Shown in pieces: positions 55,905-63,861 of a DNA stretch of 64,000 nt. A program made the position numbers and the translations under genes. Within the stretch, counting starts at the first letter, position 1; each line of letters opens with the position of its first letter. Below the pieces are notes generated by a model, which was not told the DNA's origin, made no database searches, and saw only the letters and a program-made list of their open reading frames with translations. Location: positions 62,001 through 126,000 of the forward strand of contig SAQL01000004.1 in the NCBI GenBank assembly GCA_004020645.1, in the 5' to 3' direction. Source of the stretch: Mesorhizobium sp. (GTDB taxonomy: Bacteria; Pseudomonadota; Alphaproteobacteria; Rhizobiales; Rhizobiaceae).

Positions 55905-55995
55905 AGCTATGGACGCAGGCCTGTAGCGGGTTAGGTATTGACGTGATATTTGAGGCCCCGCAACTGTATCCGTGCGGCAAGGAGCTGGATTAAAA

Positions 55996-56694
55996 ATGGC
56001 CGACGACGAGATCATCCTTTCCGAGCTTTCCGACGACGAGCTCGTACAGCAGATGCACGACGATCTTTATGACGGGCTGAAGGAAGAGATCGAGGAAGGC
56101 ACCAACATCCTTCTCGAGCGCGGCTGGGCGCCTTACAAGGTGCTGACCGAGGCGCTGGTCGAAGGCATGCGCATCGTCGGCGAGGATTTTCGCGACGGCA
56201 TCCTGTTCGTGCCGGAAGTGCTGTTGTCGGCCAACGCGATGAAGGCGGGCATGTTCATCCTGCGTCCGCTGCTCGTCGCCACCGGCGCGCCAAAGCAGGG
56301 CAAGATGGTGATCGGCACCGTCAAGGGCGACATCCACGACATCGGCAAGAACCTTGTCGGCATGATGATGGAGGGCGCCGGCTTCGACGTCATCGACCTC
56401 GGCATCAACAATGCGGTGGAAAAATATCTCGACGCCATCGAGCAGCACCAGCCCGACATCATCGGCATGTCGGCGCTGCTGACGACGACCATGCCCTACA
56501 TGAAGGTGGTCATCGACACGATGAAGGAAAAAGGCATCCGCGACGACTATGTCGTGCTGGTCGGCGGCGCGCCGCTCAACGAGGAGTTCGGCAAGGCAGT
56601 CGGCGCCGACGCCTATTGCCGCGACGCGGCCGTGGCGGTCGAGACCGCCAAGGACTTCATGAAACGCAAGCACAACGTCCGCGCTTCCGCCTGA
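55996..56694 (+). CDS. corrinoid (B12-binding) methyl-carrier protein
   Basis: The 232-residue protein has the methionine synthase B12-binding architecture: a four-helix cap (residues 10-95, LVEGMRIVGEDFRDGILFVPEVLLSANAMKAG) and a Rossmann-like cobalamin domain with GDIHDIGKN. In it His114 is the lower axial cobalt ligand (DxHxxG). It accepts the methyl group from the MttB-type methyltransferase and donates it to a second methyltransferase, usually tetrahydrofolate-specific, which is not in this window. The start at 55996 lies 11 bases after AAGGAG. It is divergent from the MttB copy 2 gene. Confidence 0.93.
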   Translation: MADDEIILSELSDDELVQQMHDDLYDGLKEEIEEGTNILLERGWAPYKVLTEALVEGMRIVGEDFRDGILFVPEVLLSANAMKAGMFILRPLLVATGAPKQGKMVIGTVKGDIHDIGKNLVGMMMEGAGFDVIDLGINNAVEKYLDAIEQHQPDIIGMSALLTTTMPYMKVVIDTMKEKGIRDDYVVLVGGAPLNEEFGKAVGADAYCRDAAVAVETAKDFMKRKHNVRASA

Positions 56695-56980
56695 GCTTTT
56701 AAGCCAATTCCCCGCAGGGACTGGCCCGGTCCGTCGGCCCCGGGCCCAATCGCCACTGGATTTCTCGATCGGCATAGGCATTGCCGTCGGCATGGCGCTG
56801 GCCGGCTTACTATTGGAAGCACGGTACTTCCGCGATCACGCCATACACACGGACCTAACCTATGTTAGCTTATTCGTGCGGCGGACCCCAACGCCGCCCG
56901 GCCGGCGCCCTACAAGGCACTCTACCCCAACGCCCCCCAAAGCGGCGCCGGCCACCCCTTATCTGCATCGCACTGACAAG

Positions 56981-57069
56981 GAGAAGCCCGCGCTCCTTCT
57001 CTGAGCGCGGGCCGATCGGGCTGCGGCCCGATCTGCAGTGGGGGCTAAGCGGGGGGATAGGCCCACTGC
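56981..57069 (+). ncRNA. candidate structured RNA, three perfect hairpins
   Basis: Three stems without mismatches lie in 84 bases: GCCCGCGCTC/GAGCGCGGGC (56986-57012), GATCGGGC/GCCCGATC (57014-57033, 4-base loop) and GCAGTGGG/CCCACTGC (57035-57069). The first stem can compete with GAGAAG/CTTCTC (56981-57001). There is no reading frame. It is 290 bases downstream of the corrinoid protein gene. The strand is not certain. Confidence 0.45.
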
Positions 57070-57363
57070 TCCCAGACAACTGTTAGAAACTCCTAATATT
57101 CCGCTTGATCAGCACCGCAAAACGGAGGCGGCATGCCGGTCACTCTCCCTCCCGTTAGGCATCAAATTGACTCTAAGCTCATCCGGTTTGATGACTAAGG
57201 GAACGGATCATGACCATTTTACTAAATTAGAAACGTTGCATGAAATGACCTAAAATTCGGCCCAACCGGCGAACGGACCCAATTGCCCGCTGGCTAGGCC
57301 CGGCGGCCAGCTTGTCGCCCCCCGATTGGCTGTCGGGCCGTCTATCAACGGTAGCGACCAATC

Positions 57364-57550
57364 GTGAGACGAGATCGAATCAACACCCCGCAACCAGCAT
57401 CAAGGGCAACGCCAGGGACGCCTGCCAACGACGAGGAAGGCTACCTCGAGTTCTGCCCCGTTTGTGGCCCAAACGTTCGACAAGCGGAATCTCGCCGAGA
57501 TGCTGCATCATCATCTCCCCGACCATGAGCCGCTGCCGACCGAACAATAG
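57364..57550 (+). pseudogene. small CxxC protein gene with one-base frameshift
   Basis: From GTG 57364 the frame encodes a 35-residue part ending EGYLEFCPVCG. One extra C in GGCCC (57466-57470) then breaks it. Skipping that base gives QTFDKRNLAEMLHHHLPDHE and PLPTEQ with a stop at 57548-57550. The joined 60-residue product, with a CxxC and three His, resembles small zinc-binding rhizobial proteins. It is either a decayed gene or a sequencing error. Confidence 0.55.
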
Positions 57551-57966
57551 GTTCCGCCAGCCTCTCGACATGGGGGCAAAATGCGGCTCCTCATTGTCCG
57601 CTGGCCTGCCTTACCTTCGCATGTCCAGCATCAGGAACATGCTGCCGAACAGTGTTCGTTCGAATGATGCTATTCCGTTGCCTTGAGCGTAAGTTTTTGG
57701 TCAGCCAGCACAGCGCCTCCTCTTAAGCTAGCTGGTCAAGGCCCAGCGGCCTCAAGCTGCCAGTCCCCCTCGCAACCAAGCCGCTGGGCCGTTCCCGCTA
57801 GAGCGAAGCGCGTTGTCTCGTATATCAACAACCTCTTGACGTGGTGGCGATCACAGCCACTGTGCGAAGGCGGTAAGCGAGGGGACCGCGTAAGCGTCTC
57901 CACCCCTCCTACGGATTCCCGCACTCCATCCGCGATTCAACAAAGGTCAAGCGCGGCCAGCATATT

Positions 57967-58121
57967 GAGCTTTCTGGCGAGATTACGCGCTTGACGAGGA
58001 GGCCGGCAAGGTGACGATCGACCTTGGATCGCTGGTTACGGTGGGTTTGGATCAGGTCAGGCGGGCGGAGAAATTCCGGCCGCAGGAGCGCAAGAAGCCG
58101 TTGCGTGACATGGTGCGCTAG
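57967..58121 (+). pseudogene. C-terminal remnant of an unidentified gene
   Basis: A frame without a start begins after a stop at 57966-57968 and encodes FWRDYALDEEAGKVTIDLGS, then LVTVGLDQVRRAEKFRPQER and KKPLRDMVR before TAG. Its charge and codon pattern look coding. The upstream part is missing, so this is a truncated tail. A second coding-like tail, FGSEPVHEGEALAKAIIETV then ERLAR and a stop, lies at about 58198-58276. Confidence 0.4.
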
Positions 58122-59039
58122 CATGGAAGTCCAACAGAACATCCGCAGCGCCTGGGCCGCCCTCAAACTGCTTCCAAGCGCGGAGCAGTTTTGTTGCTAT
58201 TCGGATCCGAGCCTGTTCATGAAGGCGAAGCCCTTGCCAAAGCCATCATTGAGACGGTTGAAAGACTGGCCCGATGAGTCGCCTTGAATCAGTGCCGCGA
58301 CGAGGAGCGAGCAATCGAGCTCCTCCCGAAACGAAACATTCAAGTCGCTCTGAGTTGCCATGCGAAGCGATTTCAATCTTGCCGTCTTTGCGGCGCGTTC
58401 GGCGCGCTCAGCCTCAGCGATTACCTTCGCGGAGCGCCTAACTGTACTATTTCCCAGCCAACACATCTATTCGATCCAGCAGAATTCCGATGCGCCGGTC
58501 ATGCCCTGACTCTTTGAGATTGTCGCCGTTCATTGTGATGAAGTCGGCTTCGATCGGTAAGGTTAAAACCTGCACTCCCGCCATGCGCGGGCCGATCGCC
58601 TTGGGAATAGCCGTTGGCTTGGCGCGCCGCCTAAAGCCGACCCTTGGGCGCGCGTCTGGTCTCCAAATCGGCAACAAACGCATTGTTGACTCTGGGAGTG
58701 GGAGGGGTGAAAAAATCGCGCTACGATAATCGGTCTGGTCAGTGGCAAAAGCGCGCTAGACACCGCCGACACTGGCGACCGTCGCGCGATGCGACTTCGT
58801 GGGCGTCGATTGCTGCGGCAAGCGCAATCCTGATCGGCCTGATCGCCTTCAAAGGCGGATCTCCCTAGGCGCACTTCAAACGTTCATTGGCCACCACCGT
58901 GGGTGCCATAGCCACCACGCCACCACCACCTGTTGCTGCCTGCTCGTCACGGCGTTGCAATGGGCTTATGGAAATAGCCGTTGGGATGGCGATCGCAGGA
59001 TGTCTAGATATTCCGCCCGCGCGGCTGGAGGATGGCAAA

Positions 59040-59075
59040 CCTAGCATAAGTACGACAGCCCGTACTTATGCTAGG
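59040..59075. repeat. perfect 15-bp inverted repeat
   Basis: CCTAGCATAAGTACG and CGTACTTATGCTAGG are exact reverse complements separated by six bases (ACAGCC). It lies 105 bases beyond the stop of the small exported protein gene (minus strand), so it might terminate that transcript. There is no clear U-tract, and the length and perfection also fit a protein-binding or recombination site. The 10-base sequence TTATGCTAGG recurs at 73-82. Confidence 0.75.
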
Positions 59076-59180
59076 CCAAGGCGACGCGCGACGCTGGCAT
59101 GTCTTCACATCAACAAGCAACAGCGCCCCGCAGCGAACATACCCGGTGAGACTTTGGACGGGAAGTTGAGCGCGGCAAGC

Positions 59181-59396
59181 CTATTTTGACTTTTTCGCCT
59201 CTTCCTTTTTCAGGATCGGCGTTTCGGCAGTTGTCGTTCTATTCGCGACGCTTGCGACTTTGGTCTGCTGATCTACGCTTGCAGCTTTGGTTTGCTGATC
59301 TACGGAAGCCGTCGTTTTAGTGTGGCCAACACATTCCGCTGCGGCGCCGGACACCGAAAGGCCCAGAGCGGCGACAACTAAGAGAGCGGTCTTCAT
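59181..59396 (-). CDS. small exported protein with short tandem repeat
   Basis: The 71-residue product has a signal peptide (residues 1-20, ending SGAAA) and a mature part of about 50 residues containing ASVDQQTK twice in tandem, then a Lys-rich tail (ILKKEEAKKSK). A single Cys is near the mature N terminus. The start at 59396 follows AGGAG at 8 bases; the longer frame upstream is not coding. The function is unknown; small repeated exported proteins of this sort occur in rhizobia. Confidence 0.7.
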   Translation of the reverse strand: MKTALLVVAALGLSVSGAAAECVGHTKTTASVDQQTKAASVDQQTKVASVANRTTTAETPILKKEEAKKSK

Positions 59397-59668
59397 CCTA
59401 TGGCTCCTAGCTTCGTTGTTGAGGGTACAGGGAAAGATTAACGGCATATCCCCCGCTCGAAAAGTCAACTTTTCGTGCCCGCCCCAACGAAAATAATTGC
59501 AATAGGCGGACACGACGTCCGCGCTTCGGCCTCGTCTGCGCGAATTCGGCATGGACCATAAACCGATCCCGCCTTGCAGCACGACTTTCTCGTTCCCAGA
59601 TGTTACAAGGACTTAATGCGCATCGCTTGAATTATCTTGAGAGCAATGCGCTTTGGCGAGACTGCGGA

Positions 59669-59809
59669 TCAGGGGTTCTCGACCGTATCCTCAACCGCGT
59701 TGGCTGTCGATTTGACGTCCCTGCCGACGCCGCGGATGGTGTTGGCGCAGGCCGAAAGCGCCAGGGCGCAAGCGAGAATGGTGATCGGTGCAATGCGTAG
59801 CGGTTTCAT
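59669..59809 (-). CDS. entericidin A/B-family lipoprotein
   Basis: The 46-residue product starts MKPLRIAPITILACALALSA, has a lipobox ending at Cys (LSAC) and then CANTIRGVGRDVKSTANAVEDTVENP in shorter form, the entericidin pattern of a short Cys-anchored helix with DVKSTA and a C-terminal acidic tail. Entericidins are tiny envelope lipoproteins linked to stress and stationary phase. The ATG at 59809 follows GGGAG at a good distance. It lies on the strand opposite to, and is too short for, the longer frames in the area. Confidence 0.8.
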   Translation of the reverse strand: MKPLRIAPITILACALALSACANTIRGVGRDVKSTANAVEDTVENP

Positions 59810-59873
59810 GAATGGTATCTCCCTCAACAGATAGATTCGTGGGACAGCAACGAAAATCGGTTAGACTGGTTCC

Positions 59874-60503
59874 ATGAGCATTGCGCGAAAGCTACAACCC
59901 GATCAAGGCGACAAGCTGCTTGTCATCGCCTGCGGGATGATTGCGCGCGAAGTTCTGGCCGTCAAGGAGCAGCTGGGGCTCGACCATCTCGACCTGACCT
60001 GCCTGCCAGCGGAGTTCCATTTCTACCCGGACCGCATCGCGCCGGCCATGGACAAGGCAATCGAGAAGGCCAAGGCGGACGGCTATAGAAACATCTTCGT
60101 CGGCTACGCCGATTGCGGCACCGGCGGCCTGCTTGACCGCGTCTGCGAGAAGCATGGCGTCGAGCGCATGGCCGGTCCGCACTGCTTTGCCTTCTACCAG
60201 GGCATGGACGCCTATGCGAAGGTCGCCGACGACGACATGATGTCGTTCTACATGACCGATTTCCTGTGCCGGCAGTTCGACGCCTTCTTCATGAAGCCGC
60301 TCGGCCTCGACAGGCATCCCGAGCTGATCAAGGACTATTTCGGCAATTACGAGAAGCTGGTCTATATCGCCCAGACCGACGACCCGGAACTCGACAAGGT
60401 CGCCGAGAAGGCCGCGAAAATGCTCGGCCTCGCCTATGAGCGCCGCTCGACCGGCTATGGCGACCTGACGACGGAGCTGGCCAGCGCCGCGCGCAGTCGT
60501 TGA
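59874..60503 (+). CDS. DUF1638 domain protein
   Basis: The 209-residue protein is DUF1638, a family that in rhizobia and other bacteria accompanies corrinoid methyltransferase genes. It has Cys residues in LVIACGMIAREVL and NIFVGYADCGTGGL, then MAGPHCFAFYQG. The Cys and His in these motifs are likely metal or corrinoid contacts, but this is not established. It belongs with the MttB/corrinoid set at 54-57 kb although a gene-poor stretch separates them. The start at 59874 has no strong ribosome binding site. Confidence 0.82.
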   Translation: MSIARKLQPDQGDKLLVIACGMIAREVLAVKEQLGLDHLDLTCLPAEFHFYPDRIAPAMDKAIEKAKADGYRNIFVGYADCGTGGLLDRVCEKHGVERMAGPHCFAFYQGMDAYAKVADDDMMSFYMTDFLCRQFDAFFMKPLGLDRHPELIKDYFGNYEKLVYIAQTDDPELDKVAEKAAKMLGLAYERRSTGYGDLTTELASAARSR

Positions 60504-60547
60504 AAGAACCAACGTCCTGTTAACGCTAATGGCTCTGAGGATGCCGA

Positions 60548-61084
60548 TTACTCGCCATCGGCTCGCCGATCCGATGTGACATCGGCAATGCGCCCGGATT
60601 CAAAGCGGATCGGCCCCCGAGCAGTTGGATCTTTGCGCAATATCTCGTCAATCATGGCTTCGACGCTGTCGAAATTACCTTGCAGAATTGACGGATCACC
60701 CAGTTCCCAATACTCCCCTTCATCGATGACATCGAGATTGTAAAATAAATGAGTAAGTTCACGAAGCAGCTGGGTGATCTCGATATGCGCATCTGATCCT
60801 GCAAATTGAGTCTTACAATATTGTTGAATGAAGAAGTGCTTGTCGAACTCAAGACGAAGCGGTTCCGAATTAGGATGTGGCTGCAGCTCTATTCCGAAGA
60901 CCGGACCAATATATTCCACGTCACGTTCATCGACGGTACGATTGAGCTTCATCTCATGCTCATCGATCACCCGAACCGACCAGCCTCGAGTGGTGGCAAA
61001 CGCCTTTGCTTCCCGTACCAGAGCAACATATTGCTGGTGTCCCCGTAACTGTCCCTCGAAGTGGATTGTTATTCCCACGGACAT
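60548..61084 (-). CDS. hypothetical protein
   Basis: The 178-residue product has no recognised family. It begins MSVGITIHFEGQLRGHQQYV and has a mixed alpha/beta pattern with conserved-looking HEMKLNRTVDERDVEYIGPVFG and EGEYWELGD. There is no signal peptide. GGGAG is directly next to the ATG at 61084 and 6 bases from the GTG at 61078, so the GTG may be the start. GC content is lower than in the neighbours, consistent with acquisition. It lies between the DUF1638 and epimerase genes. Confidence 0.6.
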   Translation of the reverse strand: MSVGITIHFEGQLRGHQQYVALVREAKAFATTRGWSVRVIDEHEMKLNRTVDERDVEYIGPVFGIELQPHPNSEPLRLEFDKHFFIQQYCKTQFAGSDAHIEITQLLRELTHLFYNLDVIDEGEYWELGDPSILQGNFDSVEAMIDEILRKDPTARGPIRFESGRIADVTSDRRADGE

Positions 61085-61122
61085 CTCCCGCTTAAAAACA
61101 GTCGTGACGGATAGCGGCGCTT

Positions 61123-62034
61123 CTATTCTGCCGCAAGCGCGGCAAGCACATCGGCAAAGTTCGTCTTGCAGACGAAGCCCAGCCTGTCCCGCGCCCGCGA
61201 GGCGTCGTAGACGCGGTCGATCGAAGAAAACATCGTCCAGCCCTTTCGCGCATAGAGCGCCGGAAATTCCGGAAAATATTGCGCGACGACGGACGGCGCG
61301 TCGGCGATCAATGCCTCGCAATCATCGGGCCGGAACGGCGTCGGCGCCGAGATGATGAAGATGCCGAAGCCCAGTTGTGGCGCCTTCTCCAGCGCCGCGA
61401 CATGGGCCTCGGCGGCATCTTCCACGGTCAGCCGGCGGAACAACAGCTCATTGGCCTTGGTGTTGGCGTCCGACTGCTCGATCGCGTGCGCCATGTCGTC
61501 TGCCTCGGGAAAGAACCGGGCGGTGCGCAGCACGATCACCGGCAGGCCGGACTGGATGTGAAAGAGGCGGCAAAGATGTTCGGCCGAAAGCTTGGTGACG
61601 CCGTAGATGTTGCGCGGCTCGGGCGACACGTCTTCCGTCAGCCAGGCGGCCTTGCGCGTACCGCCGGTCAAGCCGGTGCGTATGGCTTTCGAGATCATCA
61701 GCGAGGTCGTCGACGTGAAGACGAAGCGCTGAACGCCTGATGTCACCGCCGCGTCGAGCAGGTTGAGCGTGCCGCGCACATTCGTCTCGATGAAATCCTC
61801 ATTACGCTGGTGTTCGATGTCAGGCTTGTGCAGCGCGCCGCTGTGGATGATCGCCTCGATGCGGTTTTCCCTGATCGTCCGCATGACCAGATCACGGTCG
61901 GCGACCGAGCCGATCACCTGCGTTTGCGCCGACCGGGCGGGATCGAGGCCGATGACGCCATGGCCAAGAGCCCGCAGGCGCGGCGCTAGCGCGCTGCCCA
62001 GCCACCCTGACGATCCCGTAAGCAAGATCCGCAT
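61123..62034 (-). CDS. NAD-dependent epimerase/dehydratase
   Basis: The 303-residue extended short-chain dehydrogenase has the Rossmann motif TGSSGWLG (residues 6-13), and the catalytic YxxxK in YGVTK, with the Ser/Thr in FTSTTSL. Residues 90-110 and 185-230 bind substrate. It acts on a nucleotide sugar or similar compound, probably for surface polysaccharide. The start at 62034 gives the standard N terminus; the long frame upstream is spurious. No sugar-pathway gene is adjacent. Confidence 0.85.
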   Translation of the reverse strand: MRILLTGSSGWLGSALAPRLRALGHGVIGLDPARSAQTQVIGSVADRDLVMRTIRENRIEAIIHSGALHKPDIEHQRNEDFIETNVRGTLNLLDAAVTSGVQRFVFTSTTSLMISKAIRTGLTGGTRKAAWLTEDVSPEPRNIYGVTKLSAEHLCRLFHIQSGLPVIVLRTARFFPEADDMAHAIEQSDANTKANELLFRRLTVEDAAEAHVAALEKAPQLGFGIFIISAPTPFRPDDCEALIADAPSVVAQYFPEFPALYARKGWTMFSSIDRVYDASRARDRLGFVCKTNFADVLAALAAE

Positions 62035-62157
62035 CGGCGAAACCACGATTTCTAAGCTGATCGCTGTTAAGCACGGATGACAGGTCACCGCGAACGGGTA
62101 AGTTGTATGCCAAACGAGAAAACAGGCTGTTCCAGGTTTCGACCAGGAAACGCACCG

Positions 62158-62730
62158 ATGATCGCTCGCCTCCTGATTGCCGCAGGCGTTGTCTGCTTCG
62201 CTCTGCCCGCGCTCGCCGATGGCGAGGTGCAGAAGCTGATCACGCCCGCCGACAAGGTGCGGCTCGACAAATATGACGAGACGCGCAAGGCAGCCCTTGA
62301 CGAAGCCAGGGCTGGCGACGCCGCCGATGTCAAGCAGTTCGACGCCTTGCTGGCAAAGCCGGTGGTGTCGTTTTCCGACAAGGACCTGACCGGCAACTGG
62401 CAGTGCCGTACCATCAAGGCCGGCGGGCTGAGCCCGCTCGTCATCTATGGCTGGTTCAAATGCAAGGTGACCGACGACGGTTCGGGCTGGACGCTGGAAA
62501 AAATCACCGGTTCGCAGCGCACCAAGGGGCGTTTCTTCGACAACGGCGAAAAGCGCTCGATCTATCTCGGCTCCCTTTCTGTCAACGACGATCCTGCAAA
62601 ACCCTATGGCAGCGGCCCGCAAAGCGATCAGGTCGGCTATGCCTTTCGCAACAGCGCCAACGAATGGCGCATCGAGTTCCCGGCGCCCTATTACGAATCG
62701 AAGCTCGACATCCTTGAGCTCAGGCGCTGA
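62158..62730 (+). CDS. DUF4893 exported protein
   Basis: The 190-residue product has a signal peptide (MIARLLIAAGVVCFALPALA) and a DUF4893-like domain: ITPADKVRLDKYDETRKAAL, WQCRTIKAGGLSPLVIYGWFKCKVTDDG, and FRNSANEWRIEFP. Two Cys at CRTIK and FKCKV may pair. It acts in the periplasm, with unknown function. The start at 62158 follows CAGGAAA; an upstream ATG at 62107 gives a less likely extension. It is divergent from the epimerase gene. Confidence 0.78.
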   Translation: MIARLLIAAGVVCFALPALADGEVQKLITPADKVRLDKYDETRKAALDEARAGDAADVKQFDALLAKPVVSFSDKDLTGNWQCRTIKAGGLSPLVIYGWFKCKVTDDGSGWTLEKITGSQRTKGRFFDNGEKRSIYLGSLSVNDDPAKPYGSGPQSDQVGYAFRNSANEWRIEFPAPYYESKLDILELRR

Positions 62731-62949
62731 GCCCGCCCCTGACACCCAAGCCGATCATCAAGATTTACCCGGCGGTCTAGCATCCCACGCGCTAAGACTA
62801 TGTCTTTAGGGGGCACCACGTCGCGGCCTGCTTTCGAAACAATGGTACCATCCGACGATCTGGTTCTATCTCCGGACCGCCGTAAAAACCGGCGTCTGTT
62901 AACGAGCGCCGATTTACCGGATAGCGCCCCGGCGATAAGCTTGGCTCCC

Positions 62950-63861
62950 ATGAGCGAAATCGACCACCGCACCATCATCGCCAGTCTGTCGGCCGCGGAT
63001 CGTCGCGACCTCACCGCCAAACTGGACAGGCCCGGCATTGTCCGGCTGGCCGTTCACGGCGGGCTGGTTGTCGTGCTGGGCGTGCTGATCGCCGGCCGCA
63101 TTCCGTTCTGGCCGGTTCTCATGCTGCCGCAGGGAATCCTGATCGTCTTCTTCTTCACGCTGTTGCACGAGACCATCCACGAAACGGCATTCAGGACGCC
63201 GTGGCTCAATCGCGCCATCGCCACCGTGACCGGCTTCCTGATCCTGCTGCCGCCGGCATGGTTCCGCTATTTCCATTTCGCGCACCACCGCCACACGCAC
63301 GATCCGGACAATGATCCCGAACTGATGGCTCCGAAACCGGAGACCATAGCCCAGTACCTGCGCTATCTCTCCGGGATCCCCTATTGGAGCGGCATGGCGC
63401 GCGTGATCGTCGTCAACGCGGCCGGCCGCAACCGCGACGGCTTCGTGCCTGACAAGGCCCGCGACAAGGTGATTTCGGAAGCACGTTGGTTTCTGATCGC
63501 CTATGCGGTGCTGCTGGCGGCCTCCCTGGCCGTGCAGTCGGCGCTGCTGCTGTGGGTCTGGATTGTGCCGGTGCTCGTCGGCCAGCCGTTCTTGCGGGCC
63601 TATCTGTTGGCCGAGCACGCGCTCTGCCCGCATGTCGCCAATATGCTCGAAAACACCCGCACCACCTTTACCACGCGGCTGGTGCGCTTCGTGGCGTGGA
63701 ACATGCCCTACCACTGCGAGCACCATTCCTATCCGGCCGTTCCCTTTCACCGCCTGCCGCGTTTCCACCAGATTGTCGCCGAACATCTGCGCACGACCGA
63801 GCGAGGCTATGTCCGCTTCCACAGGAAGCTTGTCGGCAGCTTCGATCGTCGCGCCGGCTGA
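62950..63861 (+). CDS. fatty acid desaturase-type membrane enzyme, copy 2
   Basis: The 303-residue protein has the His boxes HETIHET (His73, His77), HFAHHRHTH (His109, His112, His113, His115) and HCEHHSYPAVPFHRLP near residue 260. Hydrophobic helices surround them. It resembles the small desaturase/beta-carotene-hydroxylase group and differs clearly from the copy at 44802. The start at 62950 gives the best N terminus but has no clear ribosome binding site; the extended frame upstream to 62800 is doubtful. The substrate is unknown. The last 139 bases of the window show nothing. Confidence 0.82.
   Translation: MSEIDHRTIIASLSAADRRDLTAKLDRPGIVRLAVHGGLVVVLGVLIAGRIPFWPVLMLPQGILIVFFFTLLHETIHETAFRTPWLNRAIATVTGFLILLPPAWFRYFHFAHHRHTHDPDNDPELMAPKPETIAQYLRYLSGIPYWSGMARVIVVNAAGRNRDGFVPDKARDKVISEARWFLIAYAVLLAASLAVQSALLLWVWIVPVLVGQPFLRAYLLAEHALCPHVANMLENTRTTFTTRLVRFVAWNMPYHCEHHSYPAVPFHRLPRFHQIVAEHLRTTERGYVRFHRKLVGSFDRRAG

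Larger units (their letters stand above)
56695..59180. other. 2.5-kb gene-poor stretch with decayed genes and hairpins
   Basis: There is no intact gene. Besides the frameshifted CxxC gene, the C-terminal remnants, the triple hairpin and the long palindrome at 59040, three places encode short hydrophobic fragments of similar sequence: GIGIAVGMALAG (about 56775), PIALGIAVGLA (58590) and MEIAVGMAIAG (58970). This looks like a decayed or rearranged region. Confidence 0.5.

Noticed and set aside
56742..56756. GCCACTGG downstream of the corrinoid gene as a cobalamin riboswitch part
   Set aside because: It lacks GGGAAGG and the other conserved elements around it, and it lies after the gene, not before one.
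57683..57994. 103-residue Ser-rich open frame
   Set aside because: It has no homology-like motif, no ribosome binding site, and it lies in decayed sequence.
59637..59834. + strand frames at 59.6-59.8 kb
   Set aside because: These are the complement of the entericidin-type gene on the minus strand.
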